From Lentzea albida (lineage in GTDB: Bacteria; Actinomycetota; Actinomycetes; Mycobacteriales; Pseudonocardiaceae): 64,000 nucleotides of DNA. The notes under the pieces were generated by a model, which saw only the letters and a list, made by a program, of their open reading frames with translations, had not been told where the DNA came from and did no database searches. The stretch lies in NCBI RefSeq assembly GCF_900111005.1, contig NZ_FOFV01000005.1, positions 409,095 to 473,094 on the forward strand. Reading direction: 5' to 3'. Of the stretch, positions 25,253 through 35,063 are shown piece after piece. A program made the position numbers and the translations under genes. Position 1 is the stretch's first letter; the number at the start of each line of letters is the position of its first letter.

Positions 25253-27370
25253 CTACTTGTACCGGGCGGCGGCAGGCGGCAGCGGAGCCACCGGCAGGCC
25301 CTCGTGGATCACCTTCATGGCGTTGAACCACGTCGGTGCGGCCACCTGGCCACCGAAGACGCCCTGCGAGCTACCGGGGCAGAGCCTGATCGGGCTCGCG
25401 CAGATGACCTGCGGGTTGTTGCCGTCGGCGTAGGTCATGACGGCGCCCGCGAACTGCGGGGTCGCGGCCAGGAAGGCCACCGACTTGTGCTCCTCGGTGG
25501 TGCCCGTCTTGCCGATGGTGGGGCGGTTCCAGCCCGAGGCGGACGCTGCCGTGGCGGCGGTGCCGTTGCCCGTCGTGTCGTGCGACATGCCCTGGGCCAG
25601 GGAGGCGGCGAGGTCCGGGTTGATCGCTTCCTCGCAGGGCTTCTCCTTCAGCGGGATCGCCTTGCCGTAGCGGTCGAGGACCTGCTCCACCGGGGTCGGC
25701 GGGCACCAGGTGCCCTTCGAGACGATGGTGGCGGCGACGTTCGCCAGCTCCAGGACGCTCGTGGCGCCGGGGCCGAGGGTGTACGAGCCCGCGTTGTTCT
25801 GCTTCGTCCAGTCGCCCTGGGACGGGCCGTTCGACTTGTCGGAGTTCAGGGGCTCGCCGCCGCGGTTGACGCCCTGCAGCGTCTCGCGCATGCCGAGTCG
25901 GTAGGCCATGTCGACGACGTTGTTGAGGCCCGCCTTCTCCTGCAGGATGATGAAGCCGGTGTTCGGCGAGGTCGCGAGGGCCTGGGTGAGCGACATCTTG
26001 TCCGCGTACTTGCCCGAGTTCTGCACCTTCCACGGCGCGCCGCCGTTGGGGTAGACCCTGGAGAAGTAGACGTCCGGCACGTCGATGGTCTTGTCGATGC
26101 CGGTGAGGTTGCGCTCGAGTGCCGCGGCCGCGGTGAAGATCTTGTTCACCGAGCCGGGGCCGAACGGCAGCACCTCCGCGGGCACGGGACGGGCGACCTG
26201 GCCGAGCTCGGCCTTGTTGCCGAAGTCGCGGGAGGCGACGAGGGCGCGCACGCGGTGCTTGTCGGTGCCGGGCTCGACGACGGACATGACGTTCGCGATG
26301 CCGTTCTGCGTCTTCGGCACCTGCTGCTCGGCCGACTCCTTGGCCGCCTTGGTGGCCTTCTGGTCGAGCGTGGTCTTGATCGTCAGGCCGCCGCGCTGCA
26401 GCTCCTTGTTCGTGATGCCGGCTTCGCGCAGGTAGTCGAGCAGGTAGGAGCAGAAGAAGCCGTAGATCGGGCCGTCACCGGCGCCGACGCAGCCCTTGGG
26501 CAGGATCTGCAGGTCCTCGACGATGCCCAGCGGCTCGGCCTTGTACTCCTCGGCCTTCTTCTTCGCCTCGGTCTCGTCGGCACCGAACGCGCCGTTCTCG
26601 CGCATCTTGTCGATGACGATGTTGCGGCGCTCCAGCGCCTTCTCCGGGGAGGCTCCGGGGTTCAGCGACGACGGGCGGTTCGCGATCGCGGCGAGCAGCG
26701 CGGCCTGCGAGACCGTCAGCTTGTCCGCGGTCGTGTTGAAGTACGCCTTCGCGGCCGCGCCGACGCCGTAGGTCTGGTTGCCCAGCGGCACGATGTTGAG
26801 GTAGCCGGTGAGGATCTCTTCCTTGCTCATCTGCTGCTCGAGCTGCAACGCGACCCGCGCCTCGCGCATCTTGCGGCCGATCGTCGCCTCGGTGGCCTTC
26901 TCCCAGGCCTCCTGCTCGTTGTCGGCGCCGAGCACGAACGCCATGTAGTTCTTCACGTACTGCTGGGTGAGCGTCGACGCGCCCTGCGTCGCCCCACCGT
27001 CCACACCGGCCTTGGCGGCGGCACGGGCGATGCCCTGCCAGTCGACGCCCTGGTGCTCGAAGAACCGCTTGTCCTCGATCGCGAGGATCGCGCCCTTCAT
27101 GGTGTCCGCGATGTCCTTGGACTCCAACGGGATGCGGTACTGGTCGTACAGGTAGGCGATGGGCTCGCCGTTGCGGTCCTGGATGGTGGTGACGAGCGGC
27201 AGCTCACCCTTCGCGAGGTCACCCGACGTCTGGTCGACCGTGTCGGCCGCGCGGTTGGACGCGAGCCCGAGACCTCCGACGAACGGGAACACCATCGCTG
27301 CGAGGAGGACGCCCGCCGTCAGGCACAACCCCATCAACTTGACCAAGCCTGACGCGCGTGCGGCGAACAA
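25253..27370 (-). CDS. bifunctional class A penicillin-binding protein
   Basis: The 705-residue enzyme polymerises and cross-links peptidoglycan at the outer membrane face. One N-terminal helix (about 10-36) anchors it. The GT51 domain shows EDKRFFEHQGV (catalytic Glu about 99) and GASTLTQQYVKNY. The transpeptidase has SVNK (Ser-x-x-Lys, in FGPGSVNKIFTAAA), SPN in ATSPNTGF, and KTGT (in IGKTGTTEEH). No PASTA domain follows. The frame opens at a TTG at 27391, but AAGGAG lies seven bases before TTG at 27370, which I take as the start. Confidence 0.92.
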   Translation of the reverse strand: MFAARASGLVKLMGLCLTAGVLLAAMVFPFVGGLGLASNRAADTVDQTSGDLAKGELPLVTTIQDRNGEPIAYLYDQYRIPLESKDIADTMKGAILAIEDKRFFEHQGVDWQGIARAAAKAGVDGGATQGASTLTQQYVKNYMAFVLGADNEQEAWEKATEATIGRKMREARVALQLEQQMSKEEILTGYLNIVPLGNQTYGVGAAAKAYFNTTADKLTVSQAALLAAIANRPSSLNPGASPEKALERRNIVIDKMRENGAFGADETEAKKKAEEYKAEPLGIVEDLQILPKGCVGAGDGPIYGFFCSYLLDYLREAGITNKELQRGGLTIKTTLDQKATKAAKESAEQQVPKTQNGIANVMSVVEPGTDKHRVRALVASRDFGNKAELGQVARPVPAEVLPFGPGSVNKIFTAAAALERNLTGIDKTIDVPDVYFSRVYPNGGAPWKVQNSGKYADKMSLTQALATSPNTGFIILQEKAGLNNVVDMAYRLGMRETLQGVNRGGEPLNSDKSNGPSQGDWTKQNNAGSYTLGPGATSVLELANVAATIVSKGTWCPPTPVEQVLDRYGKAIPLKEKPCEEAINPDLAASLAQGMSHDTTGNGTAATAASASGWNRPTIGKTGTTEEHKSVAFLAATPQFAGAVMTYADGNNPQVICASPIRLCPGSSQGVFGGQVAAPTWFNAMKVIHEGLPVAPLPPAAARYK

Positions 27371-27548
27371 ACCGCAACTCCTTCCGAACAAACCCCAGAA
27401 AGTCTCTACGTATTAAGTCGCGCGGGAGGCCCGTGAGGTTGCGTCCGCTGATCGACTGTTTCCAACCATTGTCGCAGGGATCCGCGTCTCCCGAAGGTTG
27501 GGGAGACAAACGCCAGGTCATGGCTCCACACCCTTACCCCTCGAACGG

Positions 27549-28706
27549 ATGTTCTACTCTGAGGCGGTGAAGGTGGTCGTGCGGGTGAAGCTGCTGCCGA
27601 CGCCCGCCCAGGCGATGGCGCTGTCGGCGACCCTCGCCGCGTGCAACGAGGCCGCGGGGTGGGTGTCGGAGATCGCGTTCCGCACCGGCCGGATGTCCAG
27701 GTCCGCGCTGCAGAAGGAATGTTATCCAGGTCTCAAGGACCGTGGCCTGTCCGCTCAGCCCGCGCTGCACGTCATCCGCAAGACCGCCGACGCCTACACA
27801 GTCCTGGAAGCCAACGTCGGTGCCGGCAACCTGACGGGTAAGAGCAGGGCCAGGGCGAAGTCGAAACCGATCACCTTCCGGCCGGACGCGGCATAGCCGT
27901 TCGACGACCGGTGCCTGTCGTGGCAGCACGAGGCCCGGACGGTGTCGATCTGGACCACCGCGGGCCGGGTGAAGGGAATCGGGTTCACAGGAAGTCCCGA
28001 TCAGCTCACGACGGTCCGGGAACGCCGACGCGGTGAGTCGGACCTGGTGTGCGACAACGGGATGTGGTTCTTGCTCGCCACCTGCGAGATTCCCGAACGC
28101 GAGCGGTTCGAGCCCGTGGACTGGATCGGTGTGGACCGCGGCATCGTGAACCTCGCCACCACCAGTGACGGCCACAACTTCCAGGGCCGCCGGTTGTCTC
28201 GCTACCGGCGCTGGCACGCCCGCAAACGGGCCGAGCTGAACTCCAGGAACACGAAGTCCGCGAAACGCCGGCTGAAGCGCAGGGCGAAGAAGGAATCCAG
28301 GCACGCCACGTGCGTGAACCACAAGATCAGCAAGGAGATCGTGGCTGTCGCCGAACGCACCGGCCGCGGTGTCGCCATCGAGGAACTGGGCGGCATCCGC
28401 GAACGGGTACGGCTGAACCGGCGCCAGCGAGCCACGCTCTCATCCTGGCCGTTCCATCGCTTGGGCGCGTTCATGGCCTACAAGGCCCGACGTGCTGGGG
28501 TTCCATTCCAAGCGGTGGACGCTCGCCACACGTCCCAGATGTGCCCGAGGTGCCGGCACACCGCGAAGAACAACCGTCCCACCCGAGATGTCTTCCTCTG
28601 TCGCCGGTGTGGTCTCGCTGGACCCGCTGACGTCGTCGCCGCCGTCAACGTGAGAACACGGGCACGGTCGGCGTGGGTATTTGCCACCATGCCCGCACCA
28701 CTCTGA
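27549..28706 (+). pseudogene. tnpB: IS200/IS605-type TnpB, interrupted by an amber stop
   Basis: An RNA-guided nuclease gene of the OrfB/TnpB type. The frame runs from ATG 27549 to an in-frame TAG at 27894-27896 (after FRPDAA), then continues in the same frame (PFDDRCLSWQ) to 28706. RuvC residues are visible: Asp in GVDRGIVNLA, Glu in VAIEELGGIR, and Asp in ADVVAAVNV. The zinc ribbon is CPRC...CRRC. A CAG to TAG change would explain the stop. There is no tnpA nearby. The 3' end and the following bases would normally encode the guide (omega) RNA. Unless the stop is suppressed the gene is inactive. Confidence 0.85.
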
Positions 28707-28788
28707 ACAGACTGGTGGATGCGTCACGGATGCCGCAGCCAGCGGTACGCCGCGAACGCGACTCGGTGTGAACTGTCGAGCCGGTGGG

Positions 28789-28808
28789 CTCGGCCGTGCA
28801 CGGCCGAG
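28789..28808. terminator. 20-bp perfect palindrome
   Basis: CTCGGCCGTG and CACGGCCGAG form a perfect 20-bp palindrome between tnpB and the kinase stop at 28818. It may terminate the kinase transcript or be part of the right end of the tnpB element; there is no T-run to decide. Confidence 0.4.
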
Positions 28809-28817
28809 GAGGTGGCC

Positions 28818-29858
28818 CTACCGGAGCAGTCGGAGGCCGATCGTCGGACTGGCCCTGCGGACCTCGACGCCCGAGTGGTCGGGCAGCAGGTCGTCGAGGA
28901 ACCCATAACGCGACAGCTCCTCGTCGGGGCGCCTGCTCACCGTCCGCCACCAGACCGCGATGTCCCCCCAGCCGGGCGCCGACAGGGAGCCACCGAAGTG
29001 CTGCACGGACAGGGCGGCGCACAGGTTCGCGAACCGCACCCGGTGTTCGAGCGGCCACCCGGCCAGAGTGCCCATCACGAACCCCGCGCCAAACACGTCC
29101 CCGGCACCTGTCGCGTCGAGTTGCGCGACGTTCAGCCCCGGCACCTCCACGCACTCGCCGGTGGCGCTGTCGACGGCGACCGCCCCCGCGCCGCCGCGTG
29201 TGACGACCACCACGGGGACGTGCTCGGCGAGTTTGCGGGCGGCGGCCTCCGGGGTGTCGGTGCGCGTGTAGCCCTGCGCCTCCACGTGGTTCGGGAGGAA
29301 CACGTCATAACCGTCGAGCCGGCGCAGCAGCTCCGGCGACCACGCGCCGGTGCGGTCCCAGCCGATGTCGGCGAAGAGCTTCGCGCCGTTCTGCTTCGCC
29401 GTGCGCACCCACTGCTCGTCCTCGGCCTGGATGTGCACGAAGCACGCCCGTGCGGACGGCGGTGGCGAGAAGAGGTCGTCGGCGACGACGGGGGCCTTGT
29501 GCCCGTGCGTGACCATGCTGCGGTCGCTCTCCATCGCCATGCTCACGGTCACCGGCGAGTGCCACCCGTAGAAGCGGCGGCAGTAGGAGAGGTCGACGCC
29601 CTCCTGGTCCGCGAGCACGTCCCAGCAGAAGTCGCCGTACGCGTCCTCGCCGAACGCCGCCGCGAGCGCGGTCTTCAGCTCGAGCCGGCGCAGCGCCACG
29701 GCGAGGTTCGCGATCCCGCCGGGACACGACCCGAGGCCTTCTGACCACACCTCGGTGCCCGGCTCCGGTGGGCGGGGCAGGCCGGTGAAGATGATGTCGA
29801 GGAAGACCGTGCCGGTCAGCAGCACGTCGAAGTCGGGGGCAGCCGTGGGATCAGCCAT
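28818..29858 (-). CDS. PfkB-family carbohydrate/nucleoside kinase
   Basis: The 346-residue kinase has the PfkB signatures: SCPGGIANLAVALRRL (about 43-58) near the N-terminus and DATGAGDVFGAGFVMG (about 261-276) with the catalytic Asp and anion hole. It phosphorylates a sugar or nucleoside; the lid strands do not reveal which. ATG at 29858 is used because similarity begins at FDVLLTGTVFLD; a longer frame starts at 29891. It is divergent from the MFS gene. Confidence 0.88.
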   Translation of the reverse strand: MADPTAAPDFDVLLTGTVFLDIIFTGLPRPPEPGTEVWSEGLGSCPGGIANLAVALRRLELKTALAAAFGEDAYGDFCWDVLADQEGVDLSYCRRFYGWHSPVTVSMAMESDRSMVTHGHKAPVVADDLFSPPPSARACFVHIQAEDEQWVRTAKQNGAKLFADIGWDRTGAWSPELLRRLDGYDVFLPNHVEAQGYTRTDTPEAAARKLAEHVPVVVVTRGGAGAVAVDSATGECVEVPGLNVAQLDATGAGDVFGAGFVMGTLAGWPLEHRVRFANLCAALSVQHFGGSLSAPGWGDIAVWWRTVSRRPDEELSRYGFLDDLLPDHSGVEVRRASPTIGLRLLR

Positions 29859-29909
29859 GCGTAGACCTTGCCACCCGGCACCGACGACCATGCGTTAGAA
29901 ACGACGCTC

Positions 29910-31121
29910 ATGGGGGTTCCGCTCAGGAAAAACGTCCAGTTCCAGCTGCTGTGGCTCGGGGGCACCGTGTCGCAGCTCGGCACCACGATGACGACGCTGG
30001 CGATGCCGCTGCTGGTCGTGGCGCTCACCGGGTCCTACTTCCTGCCCGGCGTGATCGCGGGCGCGCGGGCGGCGGCGCTGCTGCTGGCCCTGATGCCCGC
30101 GGGCGTGTGGGTGGACCGCTGGGACCGCGGGAGGACGCTGGTCTGGAGCCAGACGGTCCAGGCCCTCGCGGCCGCCGCGCTGGCCGCCGCCGTGCTCACC
30201 GGGCACGTGCAGGTGGTGGTCTTCGTGGTGCTGGCCGTCGTCGACGGCGTCTGCACGGCGTTCGCGGGTCCGGCGCGCACCGCCGCGATCCAGGCCGTCG
30301 TCCCCGAGGAGCAGCTCAGGACCGCCTACGCCCAGGAGGAGGCCCGCGGCCACGCGGCACGGGTCGCCGGACCGCCGCTCGGCGCGCTGCTGATCGCCGC
30401 CGGCCGTGCGGTGCCGTTCGTGGTCGACGCGATCACGTTCGCCCTGGCCGCCGTGTGCGCCTGGTTCGCGAAGATCCCGGCGCGCGGCGAGCCGAAGCCG
30501 CGCCAGCGGATGCGGCACGACCTGAAGGACGCGGGCCGCTGGCTGTGGCGCCAGACCGGGCTGCGGAACCTGACGGTCGTCTTCCTCGTGCTGAACCTGC
30601 TCGGCGGTGCCTCGATGCTGCCGGTGCTCGCCCTCGTCGCGGAACGCGGTGGCTCCGGCCTCGACACGGGAGTGGTGATCGCGGGCATCGGGGTCGGCGG
30701 GATCATCGGTTCGCTGGTGTCGCCGAGGGTCGCTCTCGCGCCCGGCAGGCTGATGGTCGTGGTGCTGGTCGTGTTCGGCGCCTGCAACCTCGCGATGGTG
30801 CTCCCGTTCGGCGTCTTCTGGCCGTTCGTGCCGCTGGCCGTCACCGCCACGGTCACGCCGTTGATCAACGTCTCGGTGTCCGCGCTGCACTCGCAGCTGG
30901 TGCCCGAGGACATGATGGGCCGCCTGGACGCGGTCTCGACGCTGGCCGCGCGCGTGCTGACCCCGCTGGCCCCGGCGCTCGGCGGTCTCCTGGCCGGGGT
31001 GGTCGGCGGGGCGGTGGCGTTGGCGGTCTTCGGTGCGTTGATCCTCGTCACAGCGCTGGTGGCGGCGTTCACCGACCTCAGCGTCAGCCCTCCTCGGCGA
31101 TCATCTCCCGCATCCGGGTGA
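29910..31121 (+). CDS. MFS exporter, EntS-like
   Basis: The 403-residue protein has about twelve helices and the MFS_3 layout. FQLLWLGGTVSQLGTTMTTLA starts the first helix (cited by position 11-31), and AGVWVDRWDRGRTL is the loop 2-3 motif. PARTAAIQAVVPEEQLRTA in mid-protein is characteristic of the enterobactin exporter-like branch. Likely a proton-driven drug or siderophore exporter. It is 51 bp from the divergent kinase and its 3' end overlaps the sigma-factor gene by 38 bp. Confidence 0.85.
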   Translation: MGVPLRKNVQFQLLWLGGTVSQLGTTMTTLAMPLLVVALTGSYFLPGVIAGARAAALLLALMPAGVWVDRWDRGRTLVWSQTVQALAAAALAAAVLTGHVQVVVFVVLAVVDGVCTAFAGPARTAAIQAVVPEEQLRTAYAQEEARGHAARVAGPPLGALLIAAGRAVPFVVDAITFALAAVCAWFAKIPARGEPKPRQRMRHDLKDAGRWLWRQTGLRNLTVVFLVLNLLGGASMLPVLALVAERGGSGLDTGVVIAGIGVGGIIGSLVSPRVALAPGRLMVVVLVVFGACNLAMVLPFGVFWPFVPLAVTATVTPLINVSVSALHSQLVPEDMMGRLDAVSTLAARVLTPLAPALGGLLAGVVGGAVALAVFGALILVTALVAAFTDLSVSPPRRSSPASG

Positions 31122-31779
31122 GCGCGCGGTGCTGCGCCACCCGCACGGCTCCCGGAGTCGACGAGACGGCCAGTGCGACCTCCTCGGCGGACAGGCCCAC
31201 GGCCACCCGCAGCACGAGGATCTCGCGCTGGCGGGCCGGCAGCTTGTGCAGCAGGCGCGTGACCTGGGCCATCATCTCGCCGTTGACGGCGTGCTGCTCC
31301 GGGCCCGCCTCCAGCGAGGGGCAGTCGGGCAGCTCCGGGACGACCTCCGCGCGGTTGCGGACGGCGCGGCGGCGGGCGTCGGCGACCTTGTGCGCGGCGA
31401 TGCCGTAGACGAACGCCAGGAACGAGCCCGGTTCGTAGCGGTACTTCGACAGGGCGCCGAGGACGGCCACGCAGACCTCCTGCGCGATGTCCTCGGCCGA
31501 GACGAGCGTGCGCTCACGGCCGCCGACCCGTGCGCGGCAGTAGCGCACGATCAGCGGCTGGATGCGGCCGAGCAGGTGCTCGACCGCCCGTCTGTCTCCG
31601 TCAAGAGCGGCGTCGACGAGGTCGGAGAACTCGGCTTCGGCGAGCCACTGGTTGGAGACCGGTGCCTGGCGCACCCGACGGCGCATGGGCACCGTTGGCG
31701 AGTTCCACGCCCCCGTGTCCTCAGTGGGAACGAGTACCGCGACACCACCACCGGTCCGCACGGCTGTGGGCATGACCAT
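31084..31779 (-). CDS. ECF sigma factor, SigD/ShbA-like
   Basis: The 231-residue product has sigma region 2 (AVEHLLGRIQPLIVRYCRAR, then SAEDIAQEVCVAVLGAL, then FLAFVYGIAAHKVADARR) and region 4 (LLHKLPARQREILVLRVAVG, then VALAVSSTPGAVRVAQHRAL). The YGIAAHKVADA and RQREILVLRV segments match the SigD/ShbA group, which in actinomycetes drives housekeeping sigma and growth genes. No anti-sigma gene follows it here. ATG at 31779 is preceded eight bases upstream by GGAGGAGG. Confidence 0.85.
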   Translation of the reverse strand: MVMPTAVRTGGGVAVLVPTEDTGAWNSPTVPMRRRVRQAPVSNQWLAEAEFSDLVDAALDGDRRAVEHLLGRIQPLIVRYCRARVGGRERTLVSAEDIAQEVCVAVLGALSKYRYEPGSFLAFVYGIAAHKVADARRRAVRNRAEVVPELPDCPSLEAGPEQHAVNGEMMAQVTRLLHKLPARQREILVLRVAVGLSAEEVALAVSSTPGAVRVAQHRALTRMREMIAEEG

Positions 31780-31866
31780 CCCGGCGACCTCCTCCACTAC
31801 AGCGACACTGGGGTTCCACTGAAGAAGAGACCGCAGCGTGCCGTTTGATACCGGCTGCTTCCAAGA

Positions 31867-31925
31867 GGACCACGAAGTCCAGTCGGGTGGGGCCACCAGC
31901 ACCCTTTTGGGGTAGAACGTGGTCC
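31867..31925 (-). terminator. structured region after the cyclopropane synthase gene
   Basis: GGACCACG (31867-31874) pairs with CGTGGTCC (31918-31925) and encloses an inner GGGTG/CACCC stem. It begins at the stop codon of the upstream gene and precedes the sigma gene by about 90 bp, so it may end the lipid-operon transcript. Confidence 0.4.
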
Positions 31926-33151
31926 TAACGGCCCAGTCTTTCGGCCATGCCGAACTGCTGGACGCCGAGGTATCCGACGCGGAAACCGGCCTCCGAGTAG
32001 GCGAGGTAGAACTCCCACATCCGGCGGAACGTGTCGTCGAAGCCCAGGTCCGCCACCTCGTCCCAACGGGTGAGGAACGTGTCGCGCCAGCGCTTGAGCG
32101 TCTCGGCGTAGTCGAGGCCGAACGACCGCGACTCGACGATCTCCAGGCGGGTGTGGTCGCGCACCGACTCCTCGATCGAGCGGACCGACGGGATGAGCCC
32201 GCCGGGGAAGATGTACTTGTGGATCCAGGTGTAGCTGGCCTTGCTCGCGATCATGCGGTCGTGCGGCATCGTGATCGCCTGCAGTCCGACGCGGCCTCCG
32301 GGGGCGAGCACGCGGTCGAGCATCGAGAAGTACGCGGGCCAGTACTCGGCACCGACGGCCTCGATCATCTCGACGCTGACGACGGCGTCGTACCGGCCGT
32401 GCTCCTCACGGTAGTCGCGCAGCTCGACCGTCACCCGATCGTGGAGGCCCGCGTCCCTCACCCGGTCCAACGCCAGCTTCCGCTGCTCTGCGGAGATGGT
32501 CAGCGACGTGACGGTGGCGCCCCGCTGGGCGGCCCGGATGGCGAGCGCGCCCCAACCCGTGCCGATCTCCAGCACGCGTGAGCCCGAGCGCACGCCCGCG
32601 TAGTCGAGCACGCCGTCGATCTTGCGCAGCTGGGCGCTGTGCAGGTCGGTGTCGGAGCCCTCGAACAACGCCGACGAGTACGTCATCGTCTCGTCGAGGA
32701 ACACGCCGAACAGCTCGTTCGACAGGTCGTAGTGGCGGTGGATGTTCTGCCGGGAGCCCGCCACGTCGTTGATCTCGGTCTGCCGCCGCTCGGCCCACCG
32801 CCGCATCCGCTGCAGGCCGGGCGGGATCAGGGTCGAGAGGCGGGCCGCGAACGCCGCGAGCACGTCCGCGAGCTCGTCGGACGTCCAGTCGCCGACCATG
32901 TAGGCCTCGCCGAAGCCGATCTTGGCGTCGGCACCGAGCCGGTGGAAGAACTCCGCGGGCCGCACCAGGTGCATGACCGGGCCGCCGGCGCCCCACTCCC
33001 TGCCGTCCGGGAACCGCACGGTCACCGGCAGCGAGCGCACGGCGTTGCGGAACAACGACTCGGCGATGCGGGCGCGCATCGGCGACCGCGGCGCGTCGAA
33101 GAGCCCCGGCCAAATGCCCTGGCCGGGTAGTGGCAACGACAACGTGCTCAT
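31925..33151 (-). CDS. cyclopropane-fatty-acyl-phospholipid synthase-type methyltransferase
   Basis: The 408-residue SAM enzyme belongs to the CFA synthase family (COG2230), acting on unsaturated acyl chains in membrane lipids. NIHRHYDLSNELFGVFLD (about 138-155) and TYSSALFEG are lipid/bicarbonate-site motifs, VLEIGTGWGALAIRAA binds SAM, and PGGLIPSV is near the C-terminus. ATG overlaps the DUF1365 stop (ATGA). It could make cyclopropane, methyl-branched or other methylated acyl chains. Confidence 0.9.
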   Translation of the reverse strand: MSTLSLPLPGQGIWPGLFDAPRSPMRARIAESLFRNAVRSLPVTVRFPDGREWGAGGPVMHLVRPAEFFHRLGADAKIGFGEAYMVGDWTSDELADVLAAFAARLSTLIPPGLQRMRRWAERRQTEINDVAGSRQNIHRHYDLSNELFGVFLDETMTYSSALFEGSDTDLHSAQLRKIDGVLDYAGVRSGSRVLEIGTGWGALAIRAAQRGATVTSLTISAEQRKLALDRVRDAGLHDRVTVELRDYREEHGRYDAVVSVEMIEAVGAEYWPAYFSMLDRVLAPGGRVGLQAITMPHDRMIASKASYTWIHKYIFPGGLIPSVRSIEESVRDHTRLEIVESRSFGLDYAETLKRWRDTFLTRWDEVADLGFDDTFRRMWEFYLAYSEAGFRVGYLGVQQFGMAERLGR

Positions 33152-33828
33152 CCATCACTCCTGGGGATGATCGGTACGCGCCTCAGGTAGAGCGCGATTC
33201 CATGACGCCTGATCAGCGCGGACACGCGCTGGGGCATCAGCGGCCGCCGGAACAGCATGCGCAGCCCGGAGCTGCGCGTGCCCTTCATGGTGGCGCTGAA
33301 GGTGGTCTTGCCGTTCTGCCGCAACGCGATCGTCACGGACAGCTGGTCCCCCGGCTTCGGCAGCTTCATCACGTAGTGGCCGTCGACCTCGAGGAACGGG
33401 GAGACGTAGAACTCCTTGTCGACCGACGCACGGCCCTTGTCGTCGGTGCGCAGCAGATAGCAGTGCCGTCCGCCGTAGGTGTTGTGGACCTCCGCGACGA
33501 CGCACACGAGCTCTCCGGACGCGTCGTGGCACCAGTACACGGACAGCGGGTTGAAGACGTAGCCGAGCACGCGCGCGTTGGCGAGCATCAGGACCTGGCC
33601 ACCGCCGAGGTCGATGTCGCGCTCGGCCAGCCACTCGTCCAGGTTCTGCCGGATCGTCCTGTCAGGCGATCCGAGGTGGTCGCGTGCCTCGAACTTCGCG
33701 AAAGGCCGCGCCCACAGCGGCAGCCGCGGCAGTCCGTCGAGGTCGACCAGCCACATGTAGGCGCGGTGGCTGAACGCCCTGTCGATCAGTTCGCGACGCG
33801 AGTGCGTGATGAGGACGTCGTAGATCAC
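33148..33828 (-). CDS. DUF1365 protein
   Basis: The 226-residue protein is of the DUF1365 family (COG3496). Typical segments are RAFSHRAYMWLVDLD, LLANARVLGYVFNPLSVYWC (here with LMLANARVLGYVFNPLSVYW) and GYYVMKLPKP-like HYVMKLPKPGDQL. The function is unknown, but the family is nearly always encoded between a COG2907 FAD protein and a CFA-type methyltransferase. GTG at 33828 overlaps the preceding stop; GTG at 33831 is possible too. Confidence 0.88.
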   Translation of the reverse strand: MIYDVLITHSRRELIDRAFSHRAYMWLVDLDGLPRLPLWARPFAKFEARDHLGSPDRTIRQNLDEWLAERDIDLGGGQVLMLANARVLGYVFNPLSVYWCHDASGELVCVVAEVHNTYGGRHCYLLRTDDKGRASVDKEFYVSPFLEVDGHYVMKLPKPGDQLSVTIALRQNGKTTFSATMKGTRSSGLRMLFRRPLMPQRVSALIRRHGIALYLRRVPIIPRSDG

Positions 33829-35063
33829 CACTCGACCCCGAAGTGCCTGGCAGCTCTCACCCCGGATGCGCAGCCGTCCTCGTGGAAGCCCCAGCCGTGG
33901 TAGGCACCGGCGTAGGCGGTCGAGCCGGTGTTGAGCTCGGGCAGACGTCGTTGCGCCGCAACGGAGTCCGGCGTGTAGATCGGGTGCTCGTAGACCATCT
34001 TCGCGAGCACGCTGTCCGGGTTCACGTCGTGCGGGTTGAGCGTGACGACGAAGTCGCGGGGCTCGTCGAGGCGCATCAGCCGGTTCATGTGGTAGCTGAC
34101 GAGCACCTCGCCGCCCGTCTCGCGGCAGGCGCGCTTGTAGAGGTTCCACGAGGCCCGAGCGCCGGGCGTGCGGGGCAGGATCGACGCGTCGGTGTGCAGC
34201 CAGGTCTCGTTGCGCGAGTACTGGAACGCGCCGAGCACCTCCTTCTCCTCGCCCGTCGGGTCGGCGAGCAGGCCCAGCGCCTGGTCCGGGTGCGTGGCGA
34301 TGACGACGTGGTCCGCGGTGTGCAGCACGTTGTCCTCGTCGCGGATCTCGACGCGGCCGCCGGTGCGCGTGACGGCCCGGACGGGCGTGCCGACGTGGAC
34401 GGCCTTGAGGCCCTTCACGGCGCGGTCCACGTAGTTGCGCGAGCCGCCGACGACCGTCTTCCACTGCGGGGTGCCGCCGATGGTGAGCATCCCGTGGTTC
34501 GACAGGAACTCGAACAGGTACCAGGCCGGGTATTTCATGCTGAGCGCCGCGCCGGACGACCACACGGCGCTGACCAGCGGGATGATGAAGTGGTCGACGA
34601 AGTACCGGCTGTACCCGCCGATCGCCAGGAACGCACCGAGCGTGACGTCGTGCGCCTCCTCGTGGGCGAGGACGCGCTGGGCGTGCCGGTAGAACCGCGT
34701 GACCTCGCTGAGCATCCGCAGGTAGTCGAGGTTGATGGCGTTCTCGCGGCGGGCGAAGAGCCCTGGCAGCTTCTTCGCGCCCGCGTACTCGAGGCCGCAG
34801 CCGTCGCAGCGGACGCTCATCGACATCTCGGAGTCCTGAGTGGACACGCCGAGCTCGCGGAAGAGCTTGATCAGGTTCGGGTACGTCCGTTCGTTGTGGA
34901 CGATGAACCCGCTGTCGACGTGCACGCCGTCCAGGTCGTGCGTGTGCGCGTGACCGCCGAGCCTGTCGTCGGCCTCGAACAGCGTGACCTCGTGCTTGCG
35001 TTGCAACACATAAGCTGCCGTGAGCCCGGCAACCCCTGCTCCGACGACGGCGACCTCAGCCAC
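33825..35063 (-). CDS. FAD/NAD(P)-binding amine-oxidase-like protein (COG2907)
   Basis: The 412-residue flavoprotein starts with the dinucleotide fold VAVVGAGVAGLTAAYVL (about 4-20) and the acidic end of the second strand (TLFEADDRLGGHAHTH). VDSGFIVHNERTYPNLI is a family hallmark. Its role is probably oxidation or desaturation of an acyl chain alongside the downstream methyltransferase (inference from conserved neighbourhood). GTG at 35063 has GGAGG five bases upstream. It overlaps the upstream hydrolase by 8 bp. Confidence 0.88.
   Translation of the reverse strand: MAEVAVVGAGVAGLTAAYVLQRKHEVTLFEADDRLGGHAHTHDLDGVHVDSGFIVHNERTYPNLIKLFRELGVSTQDSEMSMSVRCDGCGLEYAGAKKLPGLFARRENAINLDYLRMLSEVTRFYRHAQRVLAHEEAHDVTLGAFLAIGGYSRYFVDHFIIPLVSAVWSSGAALSMKYPAWYLFEFLSNHGMLTIGGTPQWKTVVGGSRNYVDRAVKGLKAVHVGTPVRAVTRTGGRVEIRDEDNVLHTADHVVIATHPDQALGLLADPTGEEKEVLGAFQYSRNETWLHTDASILPRTPGARASWNLYKRACRETGGEVLVSYHMNRLMRLDEPRDFVVTLNPHDVNPDSVLAKMVYEHPIYTPDSVAAQRRLPELNTGSTAYAGAYHGWGFHEDGCASGVRAARHFGVEW

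Noticed and set aside
24978..25433. Pro-rich frame on the plus strand at the C-rich stretch
   Set aside because: Overlaps the PBP terminator and gene; looks like low-complexity noise.
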